This document shows, one piece after another, positions 44,211-52,976 of a stretch of 64,000 bases of DNA (position 1 is its first letter; each line of letters starts with the position of its first letter). The notes under the pieces are model-generated. The model made no database searches and was not told the DNA's origin. It worked only from the letters and a program-made list of their open reading frames with translations. Both the position numbers and the translations under genes were made by a program. This DNA comes from Nocardia jiangxiensis NBRC 101359 (GTDB lineage Bacteria > Actinomycetota > Actinomycetes > Mycobacteriales > Mycobacteriaceae), in NCBI RefSeq assembly GCF_000308615.1, contig NZ_BAGB01000076.1, positions 248,001 through 312,000 of the forward strand, written 5' to 3'.

Positions 44211-44245
44211 GTGCCGCCGGTCTCGCGTTCTCGGACCGGCGGCAC
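44211..44245 (+). terminator. Terminator hairpin
   Basis: Perfect 12-base arms GTGCCGCCGGTC (44211-44222) and GACCGGCGGCAC (44234-44245) with an 11-base loop, 14 bases after the stop of the small gene. Outer CTCGGCGA and TCGCCGAG segments can extend pairing. Confidence 0.8.
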
Positions 44246-44871
44246 TGCCGTGTCGCTCGCCGAGTGCCGGGCAGAGTTCCGCACATCCTCGTACGGCAGA
44301 ACGCCCGATGGGCTCGGCTGCCGATTCCCGCTTGCGAAGTAGACCGGCTCCTCCTCGTGAGGTGATGCCGACGGATAACTTCGGCGGCTCGGCGAACTCG
44401 CTCGCACGCGGATGCGGAGGATCGCTTCGGGGACGACACCGAAGCGAGGTCCGCCGACCCGGATCGGGCATCCACCGATGGTCCCCGCGGTACCCGCCGA
44501 CGCCCCTTCCGGTAATTCGATCTTGATATCACCCGCCGCGCGGACGCTCGTCGATCATGGTCCGCGGAATTGTTGCTGGTACGTGGCGGTGTGGCGGGCG
44601 AAGTTCAGGGAGTGAAAAGTGCGAATTTCGTGTACCGGTCGAATTGTCTTGTTACTCAAGGTAGTTCGCGATTGTTGCCCGAGATTCGCCTGAACTCGCC
44701 GCGGCGGACGAAGATCAGAAAATGTGGCGCAAATCATATGAATGCAAGCGGTGCGATATTCCCGAAGCCCGTGACAGGTCATAGCTCAGGTGCCGTATGG
44801 TGCTCAGCATCACATTCGATGCCGGAGGTAACGATGATGTTCCGCGGGGCAGATAGGCGAGGCATCCTGCC
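44246..44871. other. Intergenic region before sdhC
   Basis: A 626-base spacer, AT-richer at 44580-44800, which should hold the sdh operon promoter. A 101-codon reading frame at 44570-44875 lacks a family match and a ribosome site, so I do not call it. No known regulatory RNA is recognised. Confidence 0.5.
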
Positions 44872-45723
44872 GTGAGCGAGCTTGCTAGCGAACCAGTGAC
44901 CACACAGCGCACAGTTTCCGAATCGGGCACAGGAGTCTTCGGCCGGGGCCGCGCGAGCATCCCGGACCGCACGCTGCGCACCGACAAATGGTGGGTCCCA
45001 CCGACGATGACGGTGATCGGCCTGGCCGCGTTCGTCATCTACGCGACGGTCCGGGCCTTCCTCCGCACCGCCTACTGGGTGTCGGACTACCACTATCTGA
45101 CGCCGTTCTACTCACCCTGTGTGAGTACCTCGTGCGCCGAGGGTTCGAGCCACTTCGGGCACTGGTTCGGCGCACTGCCGAGCTGGATCCCGCTGGGCTT
45201 CCTGGCCCTGCCGTTCCTGCTGCTGTTCCGGTTGACCTGCTACTACTACCGCAAGGCCTACTACCGGTCGGTGTGGTTCTCCCCGCCGGCCTGCGCGGTG
45301 GCCGAGCCGCACGCGAAATACACCGGGGAGACCCGGCTTCCGCTGATCATCCAGAACTCGCACCGCTACTTCTTCTACATCGCGGTGATCGTCTCGCTGA
45401 TCAACACCTACGACGCGATCATGGCCTTCCACGGCAAGAACGGTGGCTTCGGTTTCGGCCTGGGCAACATCATCCTGCTGGCCAACGTGATCCTGCTCTG
45501 GGCGTACACGGTCTCGTGCCACTCCTGCCGCCACATCACCGGCGGGCGGCTCAAGCACTTCTCGGCTCATCCGGTGCGGTACTGGATCTGGACCCAGGTG
45601 TCCAAGCTGAACACCCGCCACATGCAGTTGGCCTGGACCACGCTGGCCAGTCTGGCGATCACCGACTTCTACGTCATGTTGGTCGCCAGCGGCACCCTCA
45701 CGGACCTGCGGTTCGTGCACTGA
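44872..45723 (+). CDS. sdhC: Succinate dehydrogenase membrane anchor subunit
   Basis: A 283-residue membrane protein that anchors the succinate dehydrogenase complex and passes electrons to menaquinone. Four to five helices are visible (about 48-72, 102-123, 162-182, 195-215, 247-267), with conserved His and Trp positions (YWIWTQVSKLNTRHMQLAWT). It is of the mycobacterial Sdh1 type (Rv0249c-like), which is a single anchor rather than separate SdhC and SdhD. GTG start. It begins a three-gene operon with sdhA and sdhB. Confidence 0.9.
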   Translation: MSELASEPVTTQRTVSESGTGVFGRGRASIPDRTLRTDKWWVPPTMTVIGLAAFVIYATVRAFLRTAYWVSDYHYLTPFYSPCVSTSCAEGSSHFGHWFGALPSWIPLGFLALPFLLLFRLTCYYYRKAYYRSVWFSPPACAVAEPHAKYTGETRLPLIIQNSHRYFFYIAVIVSLINTYDAIMAFHGKNGGFGFGLGNIILLANVILLWAYTVSCHSCRHITGGRLKHFSAHPVRYWIWTQVSKLNTRHMQLAWTTLASLAITDFYVMLVASGTLTDLRFVH

Positions 45724-45762
45724 TCTCGCTCAATCCCTCAGCCTCTCAGGAGTATTCGGTCC

Positions 45763-47703
45763 ATGCCTGAAGTCGAACGGCACAAGTACGACGTCGTGGT
45801 GATCGGCGCGGGTGGCGCCGGTTTGCGCGCGGTGATCGAGGCGCGCGAACAGGGTCTGTCGGTGGCGGTGGTGTGCAAATCGCTGTTCGGCAAGGCGCAC
45901 ACCGTGATGGCCGAGGGCGGCTGCGCGGCATCGATGGGCAACGCCAACGAGAAGGACAACTGGCAGACCCACTTCCGCGACACCATGCGCGGCGGCAAAT
46001 TCCTCAACAACTGGCGGATGGCCGAACTGCACGCGCAGGAGGCGCCCGACCGGGTGTGGGAGCTGGAAACCTATGGGGCGCTGTTCGATCGGACCCCCGA
46101 CGGACGAATCAGCCAGCGCAACTTCGGCGGTCACACCTATCCGCGCCTGGCGCACGTCGGCGACCGCACCGGTCTGGAACTCATCCGCACCATGCAGCAG
46201 AAGATCGTCTCGCTGCAGCAGGAGGATTTCGCAGCGACGGGCGACTACGAGGCGCGGATCAAGGTCTTCGCCGAATGCACCATCTCCGATCTGCTCAAGG
46301 ACGGTGACCGGATCGCCGGCGCCTTCGGGTACTGGCGCGAATCGGGCAACTTCATCCTGTTCGAGACCCCCGCGGTGGTCCTGGCCACCGGCGGAATCGG
46401 CAAGTCCTACAAGGTGACCTCGAATTCCTGGGAGTACACCGGCGACGGGCACGCGCTCGCGCTGCGCGCCGGGGCGACGCTGATCAACATGGAGTTCCTG
46501 CAGTTCCACCCGACCGGCATGGTCTGGCCGCCGAGCGTGAAGGGCATCCTGGTCACCGAGGGTGTGCGCGGTGACGGCGGAGTGCTCAAGAACACCGAGG
46601 GCAAGCGGTTCATGTTCGACTACATCCCCGCGGTCTTCAAGGGGCAGTACGCCGAGACCGAGGAGGAGGCCGATCAGTGGTTGCGGGACAACGATTCCGC
46701 GCGCCGCACCCCGGACCTGCTGCCGCGCGACGAGGTGGCGCGGGCGATCAACGAGGAGGTCAAGGCCGGTCGCGGCACCCCGCACGGCGGGGTCTACCTG
46801 GACATCGCCTCCCGGCTGCCGCGTGAGGAGATCCTCAGGCGCCTGCCCTCGATGCATCATCAGTTCAAAGAGCTTGCGGACGTGGACATCACGGCCGAGC
46901 CGATGGAGGTCGGCCCGACCTGCCACTACGTGATGGGCGGTATCGAGGTCGATCCGGATACCGGTGCGGCCGTGGTGCCGGGCCTGTTCGCGGCAGGTGA
47001 ATGTTCCGGCGGCATGCACGGATCCAACCGGCTCGGCGGCAACTCGCTGTCCGACCTGCTGGTCTTCGGCCGACGCGCCGGACTGGGCGCGTCCTCGTAC
47101 GTCGACCAGCTCGCCGAACGACCGAAACTCTCCGAGGACGATGTGGCCGAGGCCGCGAGAACCGCACTGGCGCCGTTCGATCCGCCCGCCGAGGGCACCC
47201 CGGAGAATCCGTACACCCTGCACTCCGATATGCAGCAGACGATGAACGATCTGGTCGGCATCATCCGCAAGGAACACGAGCTGAACGAGGCCATCGGCAA
47301 GCTCGCCGAACTGCGCGAACGCTACGATCACGTCACCGTGCAGGGGCAGCGGCCGTTCAATCCGGGCTGGCATCTGGCTCTGGATCTGCGGAACATGCTG
47401 CTGGTCAGCGAATGTGTGGCGCAGGCGGCGCTGATCCGCACCGAGAGCCGCGGCGGGCACACCCGCGACGACCACCCCAAGATGGACGCCGACTGGCGCA
47501 ACAAACTGCTGGTCTGCCGGGTCGATCCCGAGGACGACGCGCAGACCGTGCCGGGCGTCACCGTGACACCGGCCGACCAGGAGCCCATGCGGGACGAGCT
47601 GCTCGCCCTGTTCGAACTGGGTGAACTCGAAAAGTATTACACCCCTGCTGAACTCGCCAGTCATCCGGCGGCAGGAGAGGCCTCCGCGAAAGGGGATGAG
47701 TAG
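45763..47703 (+). CDS. sdhA: Succinate dehydrogenase/fumarate reductase flavoprotein subunit
   Basis: The 646-residue catalytic subunit that oxidises succinate with covalently bound FAD. The FAD site begins YDVVVIGAGGAGLRAVIEA, His46 in KAHTVMAEGGCAASMG is the expected FAD-linked residue, and HPTGM, TEGVRGDGGVL and the substrate-binding GSNRLGGNSLSDLLVFGRRA are intact. The C-terminal domain carries ALIRTESRGGHTRDDHP. It lies 39 bases after sdhC and 2 bases before sdhB, so the three are co-translated. It corresponds to the mycobacterial Sdh1 flavoprotein (Rv0248c type). Confidence 0.97.
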   Translation: MPEVERHKYDVVVIGAGGAGLRAVIEAREQGLSVAVVCKSLFGKAHTVMAEGGCAASMGNANEKDNWQTHFRDTMRGGKFLNNWRMAELHAQEAPDRVWELETYGALFDRTPDGRISQRNFGGHTYPRLAHVGDRTGLELIRTMQQKIVSLQQEDFAATGDYEARIKVFAECTISDLLKDGDRIAGAFGYWRESGNFILFETPAVVLATGGIGKSYKVTSNSWEYTGDGHALALRAGATLINMEFLQFHPTGMVWPPSVKGILVTEGVRGDGGVLKNTEGKRFMFDYIPAVFKGQYAETEEEADQWLRDNDSARRTPDLLPRDEVARAINEEVKAGRGTPHGGVYLDIASRLPREEILRRLPSMHHQFKELADVDITAEPMEVGPTCHYVMGGIEVDPDTGAAVVPGLFAAGECSGGMHGSNRLGGNSLSDLLVFGRRAGLGASSYVDQLAERPKLSEDDVAEAARTALAPFDPPAEGTPENPYTLHSDMQQTMNDLVGIIRKEHELNEAIGKLAELRERYDHVTVQGQRPFNPGWHLALDLRNMLLVSECVAQAALIRTESRGGHTRDDHPKMDADWRNKLLVCRVDPEDDAQTVPGVTVTPADQEPMRDELLALFELGELEKYYTPAELASHPAAGEASAKGDE

Positions 47704-47705
47704 CA

Positions 47706-48452
47706 ATGGGTTACGACGCCAAATTCCGAGTATGGCGCGGCGACAACGACAGTGGCGGCCTGCAGGACTTCACCGTCGAGGTGAACGAGGGCGAGGTCGT
47801 GCTCGACATCATCCATCGGCTGCAGGCCACCCAGGCCCCGGATCTGGCGGTCCGCTGGAACTGCAAGGCCGGTAAGTGCGGATCCTGTTCCGCCGAGGTC
47901 AACGGCCGTCCCCGGCTGCTGTGCATGACGCGCATGTCCACCTTCACCACCGACGAAGTCGTCACGGTGACGCCGATGCGCACCTTCCCGGTCATCCGCG
48001 ATCTCGTCACGGACGTGTCGTTCAACTACGAGAAGGCCCGGGAGATCCCGTCGTTCACCCCGCCTGCCGATCTGAAGCCCGGTGACTACCGGATGCAGCA
48101 GGTGGACGTGGAACGCTCCCAGGAGTTCCGCAAGTGCATCGAATGCTTCCTGTGCCAGAACACCTGCCACGTGGTGCGCGATCATGACGACAACAAGAAC
48201 GCGTTCTCCGGTCCGCGTTATCTGATGCGGGTCGCCGAACTGGAAATGCATCCGCTGGATGTGGCCGATCGCCGTGATATGGCGCAGGACGAATTCGGGC
48301 TCGGCCTCTGCAATATCACCAAATGCTGCACGGAGGTGTGCCCGGAGCACATCAAGATCACCGACAATGCCCTCATTCCGATGAAAGAACGGGTCGCCGA
48401 CCAGAAATACGATCCGATCGTCTGGCTCGGAAACAAGCTGTTCCGGCGGTAA
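47706..48452 (+). CDS. sdhB: Succinate dehydrogenase iron-sulfur subunit
   Basis: A 248-residue electron-transfer subunit. The 2Fe-2S cluster motif is CKAGKCGSCSAEV with a fourth cysteine in LLCMTR; the 4Fe-4S motif is CIECFLCQNTCH and the 3Fe-4S or second cluster motif is CNITKCCTEVCPEH. All three clusters therefore appear complete. It ends the sdhCAB operon and is followed by a perfect hairpin terminator. It is of the mycobacterial Sdh1 type (Rv0247c). Confidence 0.97.
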   Translation: MGYDAKFRVWRGDNDSGGLQDFTVEVNEGEVVLDIIHRLQATQAPDLAVRWNCKAGKCGSCSAEVNGRPRLLCMTRMSTFTTDEVVTVTPMRTFPVIRDLVTDVSFNYEKAREIPSFTPPADLKPGDYRMQQVDVERSQEFRKCIECFLCQNTCHVVRDHDDNKNAFSGPRYLMRVAELEMHPLDVADRRDMAQDEFGLGLCNITKCCTEVCPEHIKITDNALIPMKERVADQKYDPIVWLGNKLFRR

Positions 48453-48460
48453 TCGGACAA

Positions 48461-48502
48461 CGTACGCGCGGGGCCCGGCTACGGCCGGGCCCCGCGCGTA
48501 CG
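48461..48502 (+). terminator. Perfect terminator hairpin after sdhB
   Basis: Two 19-base arms (48461-48479 and 48484-48502) are perfectly complementary around the loop TACG, 9 bases after the sdhB stop. No T tract follows. It could also end the convergent small membrane gene. Confidence 0.92.
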
Positions 48503-48569
48503 AGAAGCACTACGGGGGTGTATTCAGCCGGGGGACAACGGGAATCGTCCACCTCGCGCGCGCGGCCAG

Positions 48570-48764
48570 CTACAACTGGGTCAGCACACCAACGGCGACG
48601 AGCGCGACGAGCAGACCGAACAACAGTGCGGAGAACACCGCTCCGGTCAGTACGTACACACCTCCCGCCGATACCGCGAACAGCATTCCTACGATCAGAC
48701 GTTCAACCCAATCGCCCGGGAACAGTCTGCGGTACCGGGGAGTGTTTTTCAGCCCTCGGTCCAC
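48570..48764 (-). CDS. Small two-helix membrane protein
   Basis: A 64-residue protein with a basic N-terminus (TPRYRRLFPGDWVERL) and two helices (about 24-42 and 44-63, VLTGAVFSALLFGLLVALVA). GTG start without a good ribosome site. It is convergent with sdhB. The position next to the sdh operon suggests, but does not show, a respiratory role. No family is recognised. Confidence 0.65.
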   Translation of the reverse strand: MDRGLKNTPRYRRLFPGDWVERLIVGMLFAVSAGGVYVLTGAVFSALLFGLLVALVAVGVLTQL

Positions 48765-48921
48765 ATATTAGCTTTACCCATAACCGGCATGAGCAAACAT
48801 ACTTTTGTTGTACAACGGCCACCGATTCGTGATCTTCCCCCGCGATGACCTGCAGCGAATATCCGGCAGCCGCGGAACGGACGGGCCGTATCACTCCCGG
48901 CCCGTCCGGCGTGCGCTCGGA

Positions 48922-49128
48922 TCAGCGATCGTCGAATCGTCCGCGCTGAACCGCCGTGGTGAACGCGGTCCAGTCGGCGGTGCCGAAGATCAACGCCGGG
49001 CCGTCCGGATTCTTGCTGTCGCGCACACCCACCCGCCCGCTGAACAGGAATGCCACCTCGACGCACTCCTTGCCGGCACCGCTGCGACTGCTCTTGAACC
49101 ACCGCGCGCCCGCCAGCTCGCTGCTCAT
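48922..49128 (-). CDS. DUF397 domain protein
   Basis: A 68-residue protein with the DUF397 core ARWFKSSRSGAGKECVEVAF and VRDSKNPDGPALIFGTADWT. ATG 49128 has GAGGAG 6 bases upstream. In actinobacteria DUF397 proteins are encoded next to Scr1/DUF5753-type XRE regulators, sometimes proposed as a toxin-antitoxin-like or developmental pair; the gene here is 56 bases after such a regulator. Its biochemical action is unknown. Confidence 0.92.
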   Translation of the reverse strand: MSSELAGARWFKSSRSGAGKECVEVAFLFSGRVGVRDSKNPDGPALIFGTADWTAFTTAVQRGRFDDR

Positions 49129-49184
49129 CCTCATCTCCTCAATGTCCTTTCCGGCACGAGCGAGCCCGCGGGAGTGCGGGGCGC

Positions 49185-50096
49185 TCACACCGCGTACTCC
49201 TTCGCGACCTGCCGCAGCAGGTTCCTACTGGTGTGAACATCCAACGCGCAGCGCAACAGAACCTCGTGGGCATGCCGATAGCGCCGCACGTCGGCTTTCC
49301 TCTCGAGATACAGATCTCCGGTGAACCCCTCCACGTACACCACGGGAGGTTCGACCGGTTGCCCCTTGCTGTCGGTCCCGAACTCGAGGATCACGAACGG
49401 ACCGGTCGAAAGACCCAGGGGGACACCGGCTGCGAAGGGCAGGATGCGCAGCGTGACATTGTCCCGAGTACTGAGATCGGCCAAGTGCCGCAGCTGCGCC
49501 GCCATCACCCTTGCACTTCCGACGACGCGGCGCAAGACCGACTCGTCCAGCACCACGTCCACCGTTGCCGGATGCGCTTTGCGAGTTATCAAGGCCTGCC
49601 GCTGAAGTCGCAGTTGAACGCGGCGGTCCAGTTCGGCGTCGGTGTCCTCGGGATAGCCGAGCCGGTTCAGCGCACGCGCGTAGTCGGCGGTCTGCAGCAG
49701 CCCCGGCACCAGCTCGGACTGATAGGACACCAGCCGCAGCGCCGATGCCTCCAAACCCACGTAGACATCGAAGTTTTCGGGAATCAGATCACCGTAGGCG
49801 TGCCACCAGCTCTTCACCGCGGCCTGCTGGGCCAGGCCCTTGAGGCCGTCGGCGATCTCGTCCGGAATGCCGTAGATCCGGCAAAGTTCCTGAATATCTA
49901 TGGTGCGTATGCGATCTGCCTGCCCCTTCTCCAGGCGCTGCAACGTGCTGGCGCCCCACTCCATCAGCCGCGCGGCCTCCGCGATGGTGAGGCCACCCTG
50001 AGTTCGCCAGTCGCGCAGGTATCTTCCGAGCTGACGCCGAGGCAGGGTCGACGACGAGGCGTTCTCGGAACTCTGGTTTTCGGAACTCACGGACAC
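49185..50096 (-). CDS. Scr1-type XRE regulator (DUF5753)
   Basis: A 303-residue regulator. The helix-turn-helix is at about 24-80 (LGRYLRDWRTQGGLTIAEAA, RLMEWGASTLQRLEKG), followed by a DUF5753 domain (YVGLEASALRLVSYQSELVP, GLLQTADYARAL, about 115-290). GTG 50096 has GGAG 7 bases before it. This protein type is paired with DUF397 proteins and controls development, antibiotic production or survival genes in several actinobacteria. It is divergent from three small genes that begin at 50415. The bound site is not known. Confidence 0.92.
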   Translation of the reverse strand: MSVSSENQSSENASSSTLPRRQLGRYLRDWRTQGGLTIAEAARLMEWGASTLQRLEKGQADRIRTIDIQELCRIYGIPDEIADGLKGLAQQAAVKSWWHAYGDLIPENFDVYVGLEASALRLVSYQSELVPGLLQTADYARALNRLGYPEDTDAELDRRVQLRLQRQALITRKAHPATVDVVLDESVLRRVVGSARVMAAQLRHLADLSTRDNVTLRILPFAAGVPLGLSTGPFVILEFGTDSKGQPVEPPVVYVEGFTGDLYLERKADVRRYRHAHEVLLRCALDVHTSRNLLRQVAKEYAV

Positions 50097-50414
50097 AGCA
50101 CACACTCCGTTCATATCGGATGCCGCCGGCATCGAGTGCGGGTCGGAAGTACCGTGGGGCCCCCGCCGAACTACCACCACCCCGACCCGGACGTCACATC
50201 GGCGAGGGGGCTCTCATCCACTATGGAGAATCTTCCTCCCCCAAGCGGATTCGCTGCTGGACATTCGCCTGAATTCGTTCTGGATATCCAAACCGGGGCG
50301 GTTGGGCCGCCTGTTGGTGGATGCTGAAAGTGTGCTCGGGGATAGCATCTAGTTCGAATCGGTTCCGAAAAACCTCCGGGCATCATCAGGATTCGCACGC
50401 AGGAACGAGGAGTC
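50097..50414. other. Divergent promoter region
   Basis: A 318-base spacer between the Scr1-type regulator and the small genes. It probably holds both promoters; no clear perfect palindrome is seen. Confidence 0.45.
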
Positions 50415-50729
50415 ATGGCTGTACACGTCATCGGGTCGTCGTTGATGACCAGCGATTGCACGCCCCACCGTGCCCGCAGTGTGGGACAGGAGGGTTGGGT
50501 CGTGTCGTATCTGCCCGGCCGCACCCTGACCTGCGCTCAGGCGGTAGCTGCGCTGCAGGTTGCCGAAGCGGTGCCACCACTGCTGGACTCGGTCGGGGGA
50601 TTGGCGACCAAGGTGGGCCTCACGCTGTTGGAAGCACTGGGTATGGCTATCAACCAGCAGCCTTGGGACGATCAACCCGCACCTCGACGATCGGTTCGCC
50701 GATACGGGGAGGTGGCGGCATGCAACTGA
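50415..50729 (+). CDS. Small protein of unknown function
   Basis: A 104-residue protein with a middle helical region (TLTCAQAVAALQVAEAVPPL, about 40-60) and no clear membrane segment. GAGGAG lies 3-8 bases before its ATG. It starts a run of three overlapping small genes facing the Scr1/DUF397 pair, and its stop lies inside the next gene. No family is recognised. Confidence 0.65.
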   Translation: MAVHVIGSSLMTSDCTPHRARSVGQEGWVVSYLPGRTLTCAQAVAALQVAEAVPPLLDSVGGLATKVGLTLLEALGMAINQQPWDDQPAPRRSVRRYGEVAACN

Positions 50730-50923
50730 CCAACCTCAACATGCCGGTCGCCGGTCTGCTGCGCTGCGCCAACGATCCTGGCGTGCTGACCGTCGAACAG
50801 GCCCATGCCGCAATGCAACTGCACCTGGAGTGCTCGGTCGACCTGTGCCGGGTGCGTCGTCGCGCCCGCGCCGTCCTGGTCGAAGAGGGCCGCTGCGTGC
50901 TGGACCAGCGGGCGCTACCGTGA
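50720..50923 (+). CDS. Small protein of unknown function
   Basis: A 67-residue protein, MQLTNLNMPVAGLLRCANDP at its start and a basic helix (CRVRRRARAVLVEEG) near its end. GGGGAGG lies 6 bases before ATG 50720. It overlaps both neighbours, the next by four bases, so translation of all three is coupled. The helix with Cys/Arg residues could bind nucleic acid, but I have no evidence. Confidence 0.65.
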   Translation: MQLTNLNMPVAGLLRCANDPGVLTVEQAHAAMQLHLECSVDLCRVRRRARAVLVEEGRCVLDQRALP

Positions 50924-51249
50924 CCGCGCTGGAACCGGCGGGCAGCCGGAAGGTGGTGCGGCTGCTCCCTCCTCCCAGCCGCACCGCCCCCCGCCACGCC
51001 GCGACCGCGACCTCCGCACGCCACGCCCTGGCGCCCGGCCGCCACGCCGCCGCGGCGTATCTGGCCGCGAAGCCCGGACGGCGCCGCGAACTGGGACGTC
51101 ATCGAGCTTCGCTGCCGCGCACGGCATCCGGCGCCGGTCCGGCCCACGCCGGTCTCAACAACTACGACCGCATGCTGTTCTGGTTCGCCGGAGCGCTGTT
51201 GACCCTGCGCATAGCCTTCGTCGGCGAAAACGTCATCGACGAGTACTGA
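50920..51249 (+). CDS. Small basic protein of unknown function
   Basis: A 109-residue protein from a GTG overlapping the previous stop by four bases. The first 75 residues are basic and Ala/Pro/His-rich (probably disordered); the rest has one hydrophobic segment (NYDRMLFWFAGALLTLRIAF). It could be membrane-associated. It is the last of the three coupled genes and is followed by a 650-base spacer. Nothing assigns a function. Confidence 0.6.
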   Translation: MTALEPAGSRKVVRLLPPPSRTAPRHAATATSARHALAPGRHAAAAYLAAKPGRRRELGRHRASLPRTASGAGPAHAGLNNYDRMLFWFAGALLTLRIAFVGENVIDEY

Positions 51250-51902
51250 GCTCGCCGGACGGTGTGCGTCCCAGGGCAATCCGGACCGGACGGCGTGCAC
51301 GACCATGCGATCGATCCGGATCACCACAGCATCCTCGGCCACAGTGACGACACGGGAGTCGTAGGCGCAACTGCGCCATGTCGGCCGCGGACCACGCGGA
51401 TCACCGGGTCAGCGCAGCGCGATCGGTCGGCAATCCTGGCGCAACTGCGCCATCCCGTGGCGCACGAACGGTCCAGCAATGCACCGGCATGCGGTGTCCG
51501 GACACACTCCGGGTGACCACAGCGTCTCGGTGGACGACCGCCGGTGCCCGGGTGCCGCGAGTATCGGCGACTCGCCCGTGCGGGCGATCGACGGTGATGG
51601 CGCAACTGTGCCGTATTGCGTCACAGGACATTTCGCCACAGAGCCCTCGAATTCGCTCGGCCGCAACGGCCGGGTTGCTGGTTACCTGCGGCGATGGTGC
51701 GCGGAGGTCGCGGCGGAGAGGTTGCCGGGAACGATCCGGCGGGTGCTCGGGGATGACATCCGACGGGTCGGCCGTACCGGCGGGCGAGAACGTCGGCGGA
51801 TATCACTGACCGGGGTTGCGGGGGCGGCCAGGGCCCTTATCCTCTTCGTTATCGGGGCGGGTCCGTTGTTCGAGGTTCCTGCTCGTGTGTGAGAGGAACC
51901 GT
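51250..51902. other. Spacer with three copies of a palindrome
   Basis: A 653-base spacer. It holds the palindrome GGCGCA-AC-TGCGCC at 51364-51377, an exact 16-base form TGGCGCAACTGCGCCA at 51437-51452, and GGCGCAACTGTGCC with one change at 51599-51612. I see no gene. Confidence 0.55.
51364..51612. repeat. Three-copy 14-bp palindromic repeat
   Basis: Copies at 51364-51377, 51438-51451 and 51599-51612, all in the same orientation, about 74 and 161 bases apart. Perfect 6-base arms with an AC centre (copy 3 has one mismatch). The spacing is not an exact multiple of a helical turn, but a dimeric regulator could bind each. The copies are not inside a gene. Confidence 0.65.
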
Positions 51903-52889
51903 ATGGCCCGACGCAAGCAGTCCGCCGACGCGCAGGGATCCACGGCCCAGGCCTCGGGACCCTGGCCGGTGGCCGAGCCGGAAGAGGACCGGTGGGGTAC
52001 CGCGCAGAACCGGCGGTTGCCGCCCGAGCCGAACGGACAGCGGTGGGACGACGGGACGACCGGACGTCACCCGGTGCAGGCTCCGGCCGCGCGCGCCGAC
52101 ACCGGCCAGAATCGGCGGCTGGCGCCGTCGCCGGAGGGTGAACGGTGGGAGGCCGCGCAGACGCGGCGTCAGGCCCCCGCGGAGGACGACGGCTACGAGA
52201 CCGGGCAGACCCGGCGGCGGGCCCCGGCGGCGGACCCCGACGAGGACTACTACGAAACCAGCAGCAGACGGCGGTCCGGGCGATTACGGGTGGAGGTGCC
52301 GCCGATCGTCAACCCGTACTCGATCGTCGCGCTGGTGGCCGCGCTGGTGGGGTTGTTCCCGGTGGCGATCGTGTTCGGGTTCATCTCCTTCACTCATCCG
52401 CGCGGCCGGATGCTGGCGCTGTTCGCACTGGTCATCGGGGCCGCGGAGGCGACCGCGCTGGTCGGGCTGCTCGCGCTGTCCGGAGTTACGGTGCCGCACG
52501 ATCTGTTTCGCATCCAGGCCGATTCGACGGCGGTCACGCAGACCTCGACCGCACCGGCGAATACGAGTGACGTCCCGCCCGTGCAGGTCACCGTAAGCAC
52601 CGCCGCGCCGACCACCTCCGCGGACCGGACCGCGGTCGCGCAGGGCGAGGTGTGCACCGAGACGCAGGCCGCATTCATCGGCACCGCATCGGACGGCGGC
52701 ACCCTGCTGTGTTTGAAGGGCGCCGGCGGATATCGCTGGACCGGGCCCTACACCGTCTCGACCGCCGTGTACGACAAGGGCTCGAAATGCAATGCGGCCA
52801 GCGACAAGTCCGCGCGCACCGCCGACGGCCACGCACTGGTCTGCGAGGGGCAGGGGCGCAGCGCCGCCTGGGCGCTCTGGGTGGAGTAG
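51903..52889 (+). CDS. Membrane protein with N-terminal repeats (DUF4190-like)
   Basis: A 328-residue protein. The first 130 residues are disordered and contain four imperfect repeats beginning QNRRLPPEP, QNRRLAPSP, QTRRQAPAE and QTRRRAPAA (about every 20-32 residues). Two membrane helices follow (about 142-163 and 172-193, with NPYSIVALVAALVGLFPVAI), as in DUF4190 proteins. The outer part is Thr/Ala-rich and ends in a small cysteine-containing segment (GEVCTETQAA, GTLLCLKG, SKCNAASD, HALVCEG), four cysteines that may form disulfides. ATG 51903. Its role is unknown. Confidence 0.75.
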   Translation: MARRKQSADAQGSTAQASGPWPVAEPEEDRWGTAQNRRLPPEPNGQRWDDGTTGRHPVQAPAARADTGQNRRLAPSPEGERWEAAQTRRQAPAEDDGYETGQTRRRAPAADPDEDYYETSSRRRSGRLRVEVPPIVNPYSIVALVAALVGLFPVAIVFGFISFTHPRGRMLALFALVIGAAEATALVGLLALSGVTVPHDLFRIQADSTAVTQTSTAPANTSDVPPVQVTVSTAAPTTSADRTAVAQGEVCTETQAAFIGTASDGGTLLCLKGAGGYRWTGPYTVSTAVYDKGSKCNAASDKSARTADGHALVCEGQGRSAAWALWVE

Positions 52890-52976
52890 GTCCGGCGGGC
52901 TACCGCCCGGTTCGTATGCTGCATGTGCGGAAGACCACCGTGTTCGACGCCGACCGATGCAGACGGAGGATAAGTC

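Noticed and set aside
44570..44875. 101-codon plus-strand frame before sdhC
   Set aside because: No ribosome site, no family, and AT-rich composition unlike coding sequence here; it more likely covers the sdh promoter.
45730..47706. 658-codon minus-strand frame opposite sdhA
   Set aside because: The plus strand carries an unmistakable sdhA with all active-site motifs.
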